From an uncultured Pirellula sp. (lineage in GTDB: Bacteria > Planctomycetota > Planctomycetia > Pirellulales > Pirellulaceae), in the NCBI GenBank assembly GCA_903858115.1, contig CAIOHR010000370.1:1-64000 (forward strand): a DNA stretch of 64,000 bases, written 5' to 3'. Under the pieces are notes generated by a model. It saw only the letters and a list, made by a program, of their open reading frames with translations. It was not told where the DNA came from and ran no database searches. Shown piece by piece: positions 1 through 8,924 of this stretch. Positions within the stretch are counted from its first letter, which is position 1; every line of letters starts with the position of its first letter. Made by a program: the position numbers and the translations under genes.

Positions 1-542
1 TCTTGGTGAACACTTTTCCTAAGAACACAGGTCTGATCGGTTTGATGTTGGCTGCCATACTCGCGGCCGCGATGTCGACTCTATCGAGTTCGTTGAGCGC
101 GTCGGCTTCATCGCTGGTGAGCGATCTCTGGTTGCCTCTTTGCTCCAAAGTACCTACCCAAAAAACACAGGTTTGGGTGACGCGCGGAGCGATCGTACTA
201 TTCGGTGTGTTGCAAGTGGTGATCGGAATTTGGGCAAGGACTTTTGACAAGAGCGTTGTGGACAACGCATTGACCATCGCTGGGTTTTCCTCTGGCGTTC
301 TCTTGGGACTTTTTGCCTTGGCCGTGGTTGCCAAACATGTCAAAGGACCGGCGGCCATCGTTGCAGCCTTCGTTGGGATTGTGGTCTTACTCGCTGTTCA
401 GTACGGGCTGCCTCTGATTGGATACAAGGTTGCGTTCCCATGGCTACCGCTTATCGGCTCGATTGCAACGTTTGGTGCTGGAATCATTGTATCGATGGTA
501 CTGTCCGATTCGAATCAAGAACTCGTGTCGGATTCCAAGTGA
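1..542 (+). CDS. Sodium:solute symporter (SSS family), C-terminal part
   Basis: The frame is open to the left edge, so this is the last 180 or so residues of a longer membrane transporter. The first visible segment contains AAAMSTLSSSLSASAS, a small-residue and serine-rich helix typical of the late core helices of sodium:solute symporters. Three or four further hydrophobic helices follow, then a short polar tail ending in DSNQELVSDSK. Family members couple sodium import to uptake of sugars, amino acids, sialic acid or similar solutes across the inner membrane. The substrate cannot be read from this part. The TGA at 540-542 is 42 bases before the next gene on the same strand. Confidence 0.85.
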   Translation, partial: LVNTFPKNTGLIGLMLAAILAAAMSTLSSSLSASASSLVSDLWLPLCSKVPTQKTQVWVTRGAIVLFGVLQVVIGIWARTFDKSVVDNALTIAGFSSGVLLGLFALAVVAKHVKGPAAIVAAFVGIVVLLAVQYGLPLIGYKVAFPWLPLIGSIATFGAGIIVSMVLSDSNQELVSDSK

Positions 543-584
543 TTGGTTTATTGGGTTTATCCGTGAGAAGCGAAGGGTTTGGAA

Positions 585-920
585 GTGGGATTGTTTGATG
601 GAACATCGCTGGAGCGACCTGTGTTGTGCGATCGTTGCGGAAGCGATCTCAAAGTCTGCAAATGCGGACCGCCCGATGTGCCTGCAGAGTCCCAACGCTT
701 GCGGGTGGCTCTAGAAAAGCGAAAGAATGGCAAGCTTGCAACGGTGGTATCTGGCTTCACTTGTCAACCAACACAGATTGCCTCGTTGTTGGTGGAACTG
801 AAGAATCGTTGCGGGGCTGGTGGCACTTGCGATGCCACATCGCTTGAGATTCAAGGAGACCATGTGCAAAAGCTAAGACTTCGACTCAGCGAATTGAAAT
901 ACAAATTGAGTAGTGCTTAG
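585..920 (+). CDS. SUI1/eIF1-like translation initiation factor (YciH type)
   Basis: A 111-residue protein. Residues 1-35 hold a small cysteine cluster (CDRCG then CKCG), which could bind zinc, and residues 40-110 form the SUI1/eIF1 fold with the basic stretch ALEKRKNGKLATVVSGF and the segment GAGGTCDATSLEIQGDH. Bacterial SUI1 proteins resemble eIF1 and probably act in start-codon selection, but the role in planctomycetes is unproven. I prefer the GTG at 585, because GAAGGG at 572-577 sits seven bases before it and the protein then begins MGLFDGT; the TTG at 579 lies almost on that ribosome site. The stop codon falls inside a heptamer repeat. Confidence 0.85.
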   Translation: MGLFDGTSLERPVLCDRCGSDLKVCKCGPPDVPAESQRLRVALEKRKNGKLATVVSGFTCQPTQIASLLVELKNRCGAGGTCDATSLEIQGDHVQKLRLRLSELKYKLSSA

Positions 921-1008
921 TGCTTAGTGCTTAGTGATTGGTGATTGGTGATTGGTGATTGGTGATTGGTGATTGGTGATTGGCGACTAATTCCTAATTC
1001 TTAATTCC
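911..1008. repeat. Phased 7-bp tandem repeat between two convergent stop codons
   Basis: Fourteen consecutive heptamers in one phase: TAGTGCT three times (911-931), TAGTGAT (932-938), TGGTGAT six times (939-980), TGGCGAC (981-987), then TAATTCC, TAATTCT, TAATTCC (988-1008). The second unit supplies the TAG stop of the SUI1 gene at 918-920. The array ends at the TAG stop of the minus-strand hydrolase gene (complement of 1008-1010). It fills the whole gap between the two convergent genes. Confidence 0.95.
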
Positions 1009-2690
1009 TAAGGTGCACCGTCGGCGACTGGCGTCGAATTGTCAAACCGCTGATACAGTCGGTTGAGATCTGCGTCGCTCCAGTCTTTCGGTTCCGTCAA
1101 CCCGATCCACGCTTTGATATAGTCTCTGGGAGAGTAATTGTGTCCGAAGCCGGGCGGAGCGGTACCTGCAATCATGTCGACAGCCAGTTGCAGCATGGTC
1201 ACCACCGGAAACCAACGCAATTCCGAGGAGACATCTTGCCCGCGAGGATCATTCATCCACTCCGGCTTGCTCCATGCTGAGTACGGATCAAAAAATGTGA
1301 TCGGGTCGCTCGCGTGTTGTAAGAAGACGGTTCGATACGCCCCCCACGGGTGTTCAGAGTTTGCCAAATCTCCATTTTGATTCATGAATCGGATGACACT
1401 GCCGTTTCGAACGATTGGTCGCCAAGCGGGAGAACCTTTGTCGCGTTGGCGTGTCGCTTGCATCCACGTTCGATGCAGAAATGGTGGACCGCTCCACATC
1501 GCTCCACCGAATGGCTCGTCGACGATATCAAACAACTGAAAAGACAAATCTGAGTTTAACGAACCTAGGCTCAGGCCATGCAAGTAGAGTCGTGGTCGCG
1601 TTGCTTTAGGCAGCGTTCTCCAGTAAGTATAGATCTTGTCGAACAATTCGTCGGCCATATTTGCCCCTTGTTCCGCGTCAGTCAACAAAGCCAGTGGGCT
1701 ACTCAAGTAAGAGTACTGAACAGCGACCGTAGCGACGTCCCCTCGAAGGAGATACTCGACTGGATTTTGCGATGCGGGATCGACCCATCCAGTACCCGTC
1801 GGTGTCACGAGCAGTACAACGGAGCGTTTGAATGCTCCGACGCGAATCATCTCTTGCAATGCCAACGATGCACGCTCTTCTGCTGAGTCAGCGGAATTCA
1901 AGCCGACGTAGACACGTATGGGAGCCGGGCACGGTTTTTGAAAGAACTCCCCCAGGTCCGATGCGTTCGGGCCTCCGGAAATAAACTTTCGTCCTTGGTT
2001 TCCCAACGTCTGCCAGGAAATGAGCGACTCGGCGGCTCCAGTTTGAAGCGGGTTCGTCGGGAGGGCAATCTTATCGTCGATCATCGCATCGAGTTGTTGG
2101 AAGGATCGATCGACTGCACGCATCGCAAAACGAACGATGATTCCCTCCGACAGGGCCCAAAGCAACCATAAACAAACAACGAACCCGAGCAACTGAGCCG
2201 CTCGCGGTTGAAGCACTCTTTCTAGCTGTTTAGACGCCAATCGGAACGCACGCAGGAAGAGTCGCGACAATATCAGAAGCACGATAAAGATGGCCAAGGC
2301 TATTGTGAAAAGATGCAACGGTTGAACGCTGTTCAATTCTTCGAGGCCCATCAATCGACGAACGGAGTTCTGCCACGTTGCAGCATACCAGACAGCGATG
2401 GCCATCAGTAATGCACTGATCAGGATTGCACCGCGAAGCACCCAACTCGAGTAGCGTGCGGAAGCCATAGGAAACTGAAGGTATCTCCAGATCCACACGC
2501 CGAGAACACCCAATCCATAACCCACGGACAGCACCACGCCTGATAAAACCCCTTGGATCCATGTCGGGCGAGGGAGCAAGGATGGCGTTAGCGAAGCGGC
2601 AAAGAACAAAACGCCGACCGCGAGCCCAAAAACGTGAAGGCTATCAATGCTCGCTCGCAACCATTTGGTAAGGTAATGAATAGATTCCAT
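1008..2690 (-). CDS. Membrane-anchored alpha/beta-hydrolase (Abhydrolase_9 type)
   Basis: A 560-residue protein. The N-terminal 200 residues have several membrane helices and the family signature SLTPSLLPR (residues 33-41). The C-terminal 340 residues form an alpha/beta-hydrolase domain. The likely nucleophile is Ser374 in HGLSLGS, so the usual G-x-S-x-G elbow is present. The arrangement matches Abhydrolase_9_N plus Abhydrolase_9 (Pfam PF15420 and PF10081), a family without a known substrate. The position of the catalytic domain relative to the membrane is not certain. The gene begins at ATG 2690, divergent from the metal ATPase with about 218 bp between them that must hold both promoters. 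Confidence 0.85.
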   Translation of the reverse strand: MESIHYLTKWLRASIDSLHVFGLAVGVLFFAASLTPSLLPRPTWIQGVLSGVVLSVGYGLGVLGVWIWRYLQFPMASARYSSWVLRGAILISALLMAIAVWYAATWQNSVRRLMGLEELNSVQPLHLFTIALAIFIVLLILSRLFLRAFRLASKQLERVLQPRAAQLLGFVVCLWLLWALSEGIIVRFAMRAVDRSFQQLDAMIDDKIALPTNPLQTGAAESLISWQTLGNQGRKFISGGPNASDLGEFFQKPCPAPIRVYVGLNSADSAEERASLALQEMIRVGAFKRSVVLLVTPTGTGWVDPASQNPVEYLLRGDVATVAVQYSYLSSPLALLTDAEQGANMADELFDKIYTYWRTLPKATRPRLYLHGLSLGSLNSDLSFQLFDIVDEPFGGAMWSGPPFLHRTWMQATRQRDKGSPAWRPIVRNGSVIRFMNQNGDLANSEHPWGAYRTVFLQHASDPITFFDPYSAWSKPEWMNDPRGQDVSSELRWFPVVTMLQLAVDMIAGTAPPGFGHNYSPRDYIKAWIGLTEPKDWSDADLNRLYQRFDNSTPVADGAP

Positions 2691-2908
2691 TGCAGCACTC
2701 TCTCAAGGTTACTGTTCTCATTCCTAATTTCATCGGTATCAGCTCTTCGCGGCGACTGATTTCATTGGTCGCAAATCCGACGAGTTCGGATGACCGAACC
2801 ACCTTTACAGCGGTCAGGTCATTGCGACATAAGATAGTTTATAGACGCATTAGGCTTCACCTGTTAGCCTCTTCAGATACAATCTCGGTCTGTTCAACGT
2901 AGGCATTA

Positions 2909-4912
2909 TTGCACCGCAGATGTCGGCAGATAACACTCTTCACGAAAGTCCGACTCTTGGCGACCGAAACAAAGGAAGTCGATGTAAAGAACTCGACCAA
3001 CGACGACTCACCTCGTCCCCCGATTCCAGAGGCCATTCAAACCGGATTGTGCTTGATCCTCGGAATTGCAGGTTTCGTGGTCCAGAGACTGCCGATCGAC
3101 AGCGCATTTGGTTGGTCGCTTATACCATTAATTGGCGCCTACGCATTTGGTGGGTTTCAAACGTCTGTGGCCGCGATCTCATCGTTGGCTCGGCGAGAGC
3201 TCAATGTTGACAGCCTTATGATCATCGCGGCCATTGGGGCTGCAATTTTGGGAGAGTGGGTCGAAGGGGTAGTTTTGCTGTTTTTGTTTTCATTGAGTGG
3301 AACTCTAGAAAAGTTTGCGTCTTACCGAACAAGCAAATCGATTGAATCGCTGGTTCAACTTCGGCCTTCGACTGCGACTCGCGTTCTCGAGGATTCGAAC
3401 GAAGATCAAGTAGTTGCTATCGAGCAGTTAAATCTTGGGGATAAAGTTCGCGTTAAGCCCGGCGAGCGATTCCCGGTGGACGGCACGGTACTTGAAGGGG
3501 AATCGTGGGCCGACGAGTCGACATTGACGGGTGAAAGCGTACCGGTGTCCAAACAAAAAGGAAGTCCTGTGTTTTCAGGTACGCTCAATAGCCGTGGCAC
3601 GGTGGTTGTCGAAATGACGAAACTCATCGCCGATTCGACTATCGAACGCATTGTCCATATGGTTCACAACGCACAGTCGCAAAAGACGCCGACGCAAAAA
3701 TTGGTCGAGTCCTGGCAGCAGCCCTATGTGATTTCCGTTCTCATCGGAGCGACGGTCGTTTTTTTTGGAGTACGGTGGTTTCATACAACCGATTGGAGCG
3801 ATGCTTTTTATCATGCCATGGTTATCCTCGTCGCCGCCTCACCGTGCGCAGTCGTTCTCAGTTCTCCTGCCGTAATGCTGTCCGCGATCGCGTTGGCTGG
3901 TCGGCACGGAATCCTCGTCAAGGGTGGCGTGCATTTAGAGCAGCTAGGCCGCCTCGACGTGTTGGCAATGGACAAGACGGGTACCATCACTTCGGGGCAT
4001 CCTTCTGTCGCGGAAATTTGGACTGAGCCAGGCTGTGACGTCGATCGTTTGTTGGGGTTGGCTGCTTTAGTAGAAAAGCAAAGCGAGCATCCGCTTGCCA
4101 TTCCGATCATTGAAGAGCTCTCGAAGAGAAAGCAATCGATACCTTCGTTTCGGGTAACGGATTTTCATAGTCACACCGGCTTGGGGGTTCACGCCAACAT
4201 CGATGGTTTATGGGTCGGAATCGGACGAGAGAAGCTCTTTGAAAGTCATGACATTGCATTTCCTCAGTCGATCCAAACCAATGTCGATCGCATGCGGCGT
4301 GAAGGCAAGACAGCGTTACCGGTAATCACCTCCGACCCCTCGTTGTATGGAGTGATTGCGGTTGCAGATCCGCTTCGACGCGACGCAGCGTCATCGATCA
4401 AGACCCTACGTGAGCTTGGGGTTCCTGAAATTGTGTTGTTGACGGGCGATCACTTAGAAGTAGCTAATGCCATCGCCAAAGGTTTGGAGTTGGACGAAGT
4501 TCTCGCGGGTCTGATGCCTGAAGACAAAGTGAAGCACATTCATCGACTGGGAGCCCATGGGAAGTGCGTGGCAATGATCGGCGATGGAGTGAACGACGCT
4601 CCTGCATTGGCTAGCGCCTCAGTCGGAATAGCCATGGGGGGAGGAGGCACGGATGTGGCTCTAGAGGTTGCCGATGTCGTGTTGATGAGAGATAATTTGA
4701 GTGCATTGCCTCAAGCTGTCTGGATAGGCAGAATTGCGCATCAACGATCCACCCAGAACTTGACCATTGCCTTTGGCATGATATCCATTCTCGTGTTGCT
4801 CTCGTTTTTCGAACTGCCGATGTGGCTGGGCGTCTTGGGGCATGAGGGAAGCACGCTGGTCGTCGTTTTTAACGGTGTTAGGCTACTTTGGGCGAAAGTC
4901 CCACAGTTTTAA
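2909..4912 (+). CDS. Heavy-metal P-type ATPase with SPC motif (P1B-4-like)
   Basis: About 667 residues from the TTG at 2909; a second TTG at 2957 would remove 16 residues, and neither has a clear ribosome site. Core motifs are all present: TGES at 207-210, SPC at 311-313 in place of the copper-type CPC, DKTGT at 355-359, an SEHPLA segment, and GDGVNDAPAL near residue 556. The last helix carries HEGSTLVVVFNGVRLL, which resembles the P1B-4 signature HEGGT. There is no N-terminal HMA metal-binding domain. The SPC and HEG motifs point to the cobalt/zinc/iron exporter group (CoaT/CtpD-like), not a copper pump. The stop is 16 bases from a PII gene, so the two are probably co-transcribed. Confidence 0.9.
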   Translation: MHRRCRQITLFTKVRLLATETKEVDVKNSTNDDSPRPPIPEAIQTGLCLILGIAGFVVQRLPIDSAFGWSLIPLIGAYAFGGFQTSVAAISSLARRELNVDSLMIIAAIGAAILGEWVEGVVLLFLFSLSGTLEKFASYRTSKSIESLVQLRPSTATRVLEDSNEDQVVAIEQLNLGDKVRVKPGERFPVDGTVLEGESWADESTLTGESVPVSKQKGSPVFSGTLNSRGTVVVEMTKLIADSTIERIVHMVHNAQSQKTPTQKLVESWQQPYVISVLIGATVVFFGVRWFHTTDWSDAFYHAMVILVAASPCAVVLSSPAVMLSAIALAGRHGILVKGGVHLEQLGRLDVLAMDKTGTITSGHPSVAEIWTEPGCDVDRLLGLAALVEKQSEHPLAIPIIEELSKRKQSIPSFRVTDFHSHTGLGVHANIDGLWVGIGREKLFESHDIAFPQSIQTNVDRMRREGKTALPVITSDPSLYGVIAVADPLRRDAASSIKTLRELGVPEIVLLTGDHLEVANAIAKGLELDEVLAGLMPEDKVKHIHRLGAHGKCVAMIGDGVNDAPALASASVGIAMGGGGTDVALEVADVVLMRDNLSALPQAVWIGRIAHQRSTQNLTIAFGMISILVLLSFFELPMWLGVLGHEGSTLVVVFNGVRLLWAKVPQF

Positions 4913-4928
4913 TCATAGAGTTCCATCG

Positions 4929-5276
4929 ATGAAAATGCTTTTGGTTACTATACAGCCTAACAAACTTCAGGCTGTTCGCGAAGCACTGCAGGCCGTGGGA
5001 GTGCATCGACTTACAGTACTCGATGCCCAGGGCTATGGTCGCCAGAAAGGGCATTCTGCAGTTTACAGCGGAGTTGAGTACCAAATTCATTTGCTTCGCA
5101 AAGTTAGTTTGGAGATAATGGTCAACGATGACTTTGTGGATCGCGCCATCGAAACGATTTGCAAAGCAGCGAGAACGGGAACGACCGGGAGTATTGGAGA
5201 CGGGAAGATTTTTGTCGTTCCCGCTTTGGAATCAATCACTATTGATGATAACGTTCGCGGCCCTAGTGCCGTTTAA
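4929..5276 (+). CDS. Divergent PII signalling protein next to a metal pump
   Basis: A 115-residue PII homologue starting at ATG 4929. Aligned by eye to E. coli GlnB it keeps GYGRQKGH (residues 35-42), Tyr46 and the T-loop Tyr51, and IGDGKIFV near the end. Two features differ. The B-loop TGKIGDGK is lengthened to TGTTGSIGDGK, and the phosphate-contacting arginines near GlnB 101 and 103 are absent, since the segment reads ESITIDDN. PII proteins are trimeric sensors of 2-oxoglutarate, ATP and ADP and usually sit beside amtB or glnA. Here the partner is a P1B ATPase, which fits the PII-NG group reported beside metal-efflux genes. A role in metal transport is therefore inferred, not shown. Confidence 0.85.
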   Translation: MKMLLVTIQPNKLQAVREALQAVGVHRLTVLDAQGYGRQKGHSAVYSGVEYQIHLLRKVSLEIMVNDDFVDRAIETICKAARTGTTGSIGDGKIFVVPALESITIDDNVRGPSAV

Positions 5277-5303
5277 CAACCTTTGTACTGGAGCTTGAAT
5301 TTG

Positions 5304-6263
5304 ATGCATTCGCAACCTAGATATTGGATTTCCTGTTTGTTGATACTACTTCTCGCACATGCTTCTGCGACCGCCAAAGAATGGACAGACAAATCGGGGC
5401 TGCTCAAGATCCAGGGAACCATTCTTGCGGCTGACGACAAAGAGGTTGTGATCAAGCTGGATAAGAAAACGAAGGACCATGAACTGTTGGCCGTTGAGAT
5501 CGAGCAACTCTCCGATGCGGACCAAGCGTATCTGCGATCCCAAGAAATGGCGGACTCCATGAAGTCCGAAGGTGACAAACATGCCTGGGAACTGAAGAAT
5601 GGAATGAAGGTCTTCGGAAAAGTTGTTCGATTCGTTCGCAAGGATGTCACGCTTCAGCGACGACGTGGCAAACTCTACGTCAACGATAGGCCTATGGACA
5701 ACCTCCCAGAGGTGTACCAGCGAATGATACCCCATGTTGTAGAACACTTTGAGAAGACAAAGTTCGCGGATAGTAAAGCGTTCGATGCATGGGTTGAAAA
5801 GCAACGTGCGAATGTCAGAACGTTTCCCTGTGAAGGTGTGATGATCGAATTCCCCAACGGTGACGAGTATGCAGTCCCATTGTTTTTCTTAACTGACAGT
5901 GCGAATGCAACACTCAAGCCTTCGTACGACCAATGGGTTGCAGAGCTCGGGTACCAGCGCCAGACGGAGCAGGCTCAGGAACAGCAGCGACAGCAGGAAC
6001 TTTATCTCCAGTCGCAAGCGGCCTCGTTTCAGCAAACCCAACAGGAGATGCTCAAGATTGCAAAACTGCAATTGGTAATGAACTCCGTTTCGGCAGGAGC
6101 GGTGGACCTTTGGGAGGTCATGCTTTATCCACCTTTTGGTGTGAATGCCTACCCCATTTCCGTCGTGGTTCCGGCCAGGAATAGTGCCGATGCCTCCGTG
6201 ATTGCCATGCAGCGTAATCCAAATTACCGATTAGGACCCATGCGGAAAGTGGCAGGCTACTGA
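5304..6263 (+). CDS. Secreted SHD1-domain protein
   Basis: Begins at ATG 5304 as MHSQPRYWIS followed by a hydrophobic stretch ending in AHASATA, a plausible Sec signal peptide; a TTG at 5283 would add only seven residues. The mature start, KEWTDKSGLLKIQGT to the segment EQLSDADQAYL, matches the SLA1 homology domain 1 (SHD1) found in many planctomycete surface proteins. A weaker second copy may lie around residues 90-130 (WELKNGMKVFGKVVRFV). Residues 210-255 are rich in glutamine and glutamate and likely form a coiled coil. The enzymatic role, if any, is unknown. It starts 27 bases after the PII gene, so it may share that transcript, but its function looks unrelated. Confidence 0.75.
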   Translation: MHSQPRYWISCLLILLLAHASATAKEWTDKSGLLKIQGTILAADDKEVVIKLDKKTKDHELLAVEIEQLSDADQAYLRSQEMADSMKSEGDKHAWELKNGMKVFGKVVRFVRKDVTLQRRRGKLYVNDRPMDNLPEVYQRMIPHVVEHFEKTKFADSKAFDAWVEKQRANVRTFPCEGVMIEFPNGDEYAVPLFFLTDSANATLKPSYDQWVAELGYQRQTEQAQEQQRQQELYLQSQAASFQQTQQEMLKIAKLQLVMNSVSAGAVDLWEVMLYPPFGVNAYPISVVVPARNSADASVIAMQRNPNYRLGPMRKVAGY

Positions 6264-6448
6264 AGCCGCAGCTTGTCGCTTTCCTCGTTTAACCTGAAAC
6301 CAAAGGCGAGGAAGGGCCGAAAAGCTTCGCCTACGGCTGCGTGCTAAACGATGTTAGCGCAAGCTATGACTAAATTAGCGAGCTGTTACGCTTTGATGGA
6401 ACAAGAGCAACAAGCCTACGCGAATTCTTTCGGGGCGTTGTGTGTGAT

Positions 6449-7321
6449 CTACAAAGAGTCTATTCGTCTCGCTTGGATGGCGTCGTTCGGCGAAAAGTTG
6501 CTATCGACTCCGCTGTGCGAGAGACGAAGTAGCAATAGAACGGGTTCGTGAACGTTTTCTTGAGTCAAGCTGTGAAGGAACTCGGCCCCGAGCGCTTTTC
6601 GTTCCTGAGTCGGACCGATCACCAAGTAATCGCCTCGATGCATTTTCAATTGCAACTTCAAAGAAGTAAAATTCAGCTTCTCGCGTTCTGCACTTTGCCG
6701 GAGCGCTGCGTCGCGAACGATGAGTTTGTTCGTAAAATCGCCATGTTCGATTTCCGGGAGAAGCTTTACATCTGCCGTATGATCTGCTCCCGGGATCGCA
6801 TTCATCGAGAAGTAAAAGCGAGGTGCATATAGGCTTTTGCCCTTGAGTCCATCAACATGATAGAAAAGAGGAATCGTTTGAGACGACAGATTGCGTATCG
6901 ATATTTCCTTGATGCTAGACGCTTTGCATCGCCATAGGACAGCCTCTGACTGTACATCCGCCACCAAACCCGCCGCGTCCTCTTCACGTCGACGCTCGGT
7001 ATCACGCACCCACGATTCCAGAATACTGGGCAAACTGCCAGAGATCTTTCCGACGCGCATCCCATTCTTGTGAAGCTCCAGCCTAAGCTCAGGCGCAACT
7101 ATCTGTTGATCAATTTGGCTCCAGAGTTGCTCAAGCTTGTTCGTGTCTTCCGATTGGACACACAACAGAAAAGAATCTATTGCAACGGATTCGCTCCCGA
7201 GCGGAGGAGTCCGAATCCTGGCTTCAATAGCTGGCGGCTGCTCTCCGGATGGCATCCATGTTGCGCAGCCACATGACAGAGCGAATACTGTAACGAACAA
7301 CCATCTAGCCGAAAACTTCAT
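6449..7321 (-). CDS. Predicted lipoprotein, planctomycete hypothetical
   Basis: A 290-residue protein. I place the start at ATG 7321 because MKFSARWLFVTVFALSCGC gives a lipoprotein signal with the modified cysteine around residue 17 or 19. This start also overlaps the stop of the upstream gene as ATGA (7318-7321), the mark of translational coupling. A longer reading to 7573 only adds residues antisense to sequence inside the neighbouring gene. The body has no family I recognise; it contains mixed alpha/beta sequence with GSLPSILESWVRDTERR and a predicted beta-rich middle. Coupling to the TIGR03009-type gene suggests the two proteins act together at the cell envelope. Confidence 0.7.
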   Translation of the reverse strand: MKFSARWLFVTVFALSCGCATWMPSGEQPPAIEARIRTPPLGSESVAIDSFLLCVQSEDTNKLEQLWSQIDQQIVAPELRLELHKNGMRVGKISGSLPSILESWVRDTERRREEDAAGLVADVQSEAVLWRCKASSIKEISIRNLSSQTIPLFYHVDGLKGKSLYAPRFYFSMNAIPGADHTADVKLLPEIEHGDFTNKLIVRDAALRQSAEREKLNFTSLKLQLKMHRGDYLVIGPTQERKALGAEFLHSLTQENVHEPVLLLLRLSHSGVDSNFSPNDAIQARRIDSL

Positions 7322-8703
7322 CGAGGACGAAGCCCATTGTTGGGTGGAAGCGCAGCCGAGTTTGGCTGACCGTTTCCAGGTGGGTTCGTACCGTATTGCG
7401 GAGCTTTCGGGTTCTGGATATTGGGAAAGGAAGAAAGTGTCCCTGGCGGCTGTGATCCTTGAGGTTGGTTGAATGGCGCATTCGCAGGAATACCCTGGGG
7501 CGGAAAGACATTTCCGCCGGCCTTCAACTGATCGGTTGCAGCAGGGGTATACTCTTTCGTTTCTTCTGTCCATCCTGATGGGAGTTTGACCGGGATGAAC
7601 TCTTGGTTCCAGATCTTTTCGGATAGCTTTTTGAAGATCCCGGCGTTCTTTTCCCTTGTGACGAATTCGTAATACTCTCGTTTATCTACAAGAGGCTTAT
7701 CCTTCTCGTCTACATGGTCGGTATCATACTTAATCAGCGCTAGCGGCAGGAACTCCTGTCGGTCCAAGAACACATGCACGTGATCATAGTTGACTGCATC
7801 CTGCTGAAACTTCGGGTAAGCTTCGATAAGGAATAAATCTTTGTTCGGCTGCCCGTTTGGAAGAGGAGGTGGGTTGAGCGCGCGAAGCCAGTATCGTTCT
7901 TTGAGCTTCTTAGCTTCGACGCCAAAGAGGAATGGCATGGGTGATTCTAGAATCCCGATTCCTTGCATCTCTTTTGGGATCACATAATGCGTGACTTTTT
8001 TCTCCTTGCGCTCGTAACTGTGAACAGTTTCGCCATCGCAGATCCAATAGTCACCGACGAGATTGTCCGAGGCCTTCATCTCCGGTTGATTGTTTGCGTC
8101 CAATTTTCCGGTCAATGCGATCACTTGATCGATTCGATACATCCCCTTGTCGGGCTTCATGTAACGAACGACCCCCGAGGCCGCCTTTGCCTTGATATCT
8201 CGAATGTTCTTTCCTGTTTGCTGCGCAAGTTGTTCGACAAAGTTAGCGTTCGAATTGTATTCGTACATTCTAAATTCGCACGAAAGACGCTCGATGTCCT
8301 TCGTGTTTTGTTCCCAGACCGCTAACAACTGATCCAAGTATTTTTCTTCCTCAGGTGATTTGGGAGAATCGCTGTACGGGTCTCGCGTAACCACCGTGTT
8401 TGTTGGCTCTTGCCCGATTGGAGACACGGGCCGTTGCAATCCTGGATTGAGGCTGGGATTGATACCGGCTGGCGTATTGGTTCGAGGTGCGTTCGGGTTA
8501 AACGCTCCCTGTGGCGCCCCGGGGCTAAAGCCAGGTTGGGCCGCATTGGGCTGACTTGTACTGAGCTGGCTTCCCTGTTGATTTCCGCGAGGGGGATTCG
8601 CACCAGAAGTGTTGTACCCCTGTTGGGCGAATAGTGAATTTGTCGTACTACAAGCGAGCCCTACAACAACGAGGCGCTCGCCCCATCTTTTCCAAATCTT
8701 CAT
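7318..8703 (-). CDS. Secreted TIGR03009-type planctomycete protein
   Basis: A 461-residue protein from ATG 8703. It starts MKIWKRWGERLVVVG and reaches SLFAQQ, a likely signal peptide. An ATG at 8718 is also possible. Residues 30-95 are low-complexity, rich in proline, asparagine and glutamine. The central part begins LLAVWEQNTKDIERLSCEF and continues with repeated beta strands; this opening is the hallmark of the planctomycete-only family TIGR03009, probably a lipoprotein-carrier-like barrel fold. The C-terminus is again proline- and asparagine-rich. Function is unknown. It lies upstream of, and overlaps by four bases, the predicted lipoprotein at 6449-7321. Confidence 0.8.
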   Translation of the reverse strand: MKIWKRWGERLVVVGLACSTTNSLFAQQGYNTSGANPPRGNQQGSQLSTSQPNAAQPGFSPGAPQGAFNPNAPRTNTPAGINPSLNPGLQRPVSPIGQEPTNTVVTRDPYSDSPKSPEEEKYLDQLLAVWEQNTKDIERLSCEFRMYEYNSNANFVEQLAQQTGKNIRDIKAKAASGVVRYMKPDKGMYRIDQVIALTGKLDANNQPEMKASDNLVGDYWICDGETVHSYERKEKKVTHYVIPKEMQGIGILESPMPFLFGVEAKKLKERYWLRALNPPPLPNGQPNKDLFLIEAYPKFQQDAVNYDHVHVFLDRQEFLPLALIKYDTDHVDEKDKPLVDKREYYEFVTREKNAGIFKKLSEKIWNQEFIPVKLPSGWTEETKEYTPAATDQLKAGGNVFPPQGIPANAPFNQPQGSQPPGTLSSFPNIQNPKAPQYGTNPPGNGQPNSAALPPNNGLRPR

Positions 8704-8924
8704 TTGCGTCGATTCCATGACATGAACGATTAGTCTGATGCGTCCTGACCAGCTATCCCTACGGACAATACCAACAAGCAACCTTTCTACCTAGATCGGT
8801 TTTGCCGTTTGTAACGATTTCAACTTGTCTACTTTTCTCGTTTTCGCCACCGCAATGCCAGCAATTCAAAATGGCGAGCTAGGGTTTTAGGACCTCCATT
8901 TCCCTTGCGAATCATCGAGCATTT

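Noticed and set aside
911-1008. CRISPR-like array
   Set aside because: The units are 7 bp with no spacers, and no cas gene is present.
7322-7573. Longer reading of the lipoprotein gene at 6449
   Set aside because: It would lie on the same strand inside the TIGR03009-type gene, and the extra residues look random. The ATGA overlap and lipoprotein signal favour 7321.
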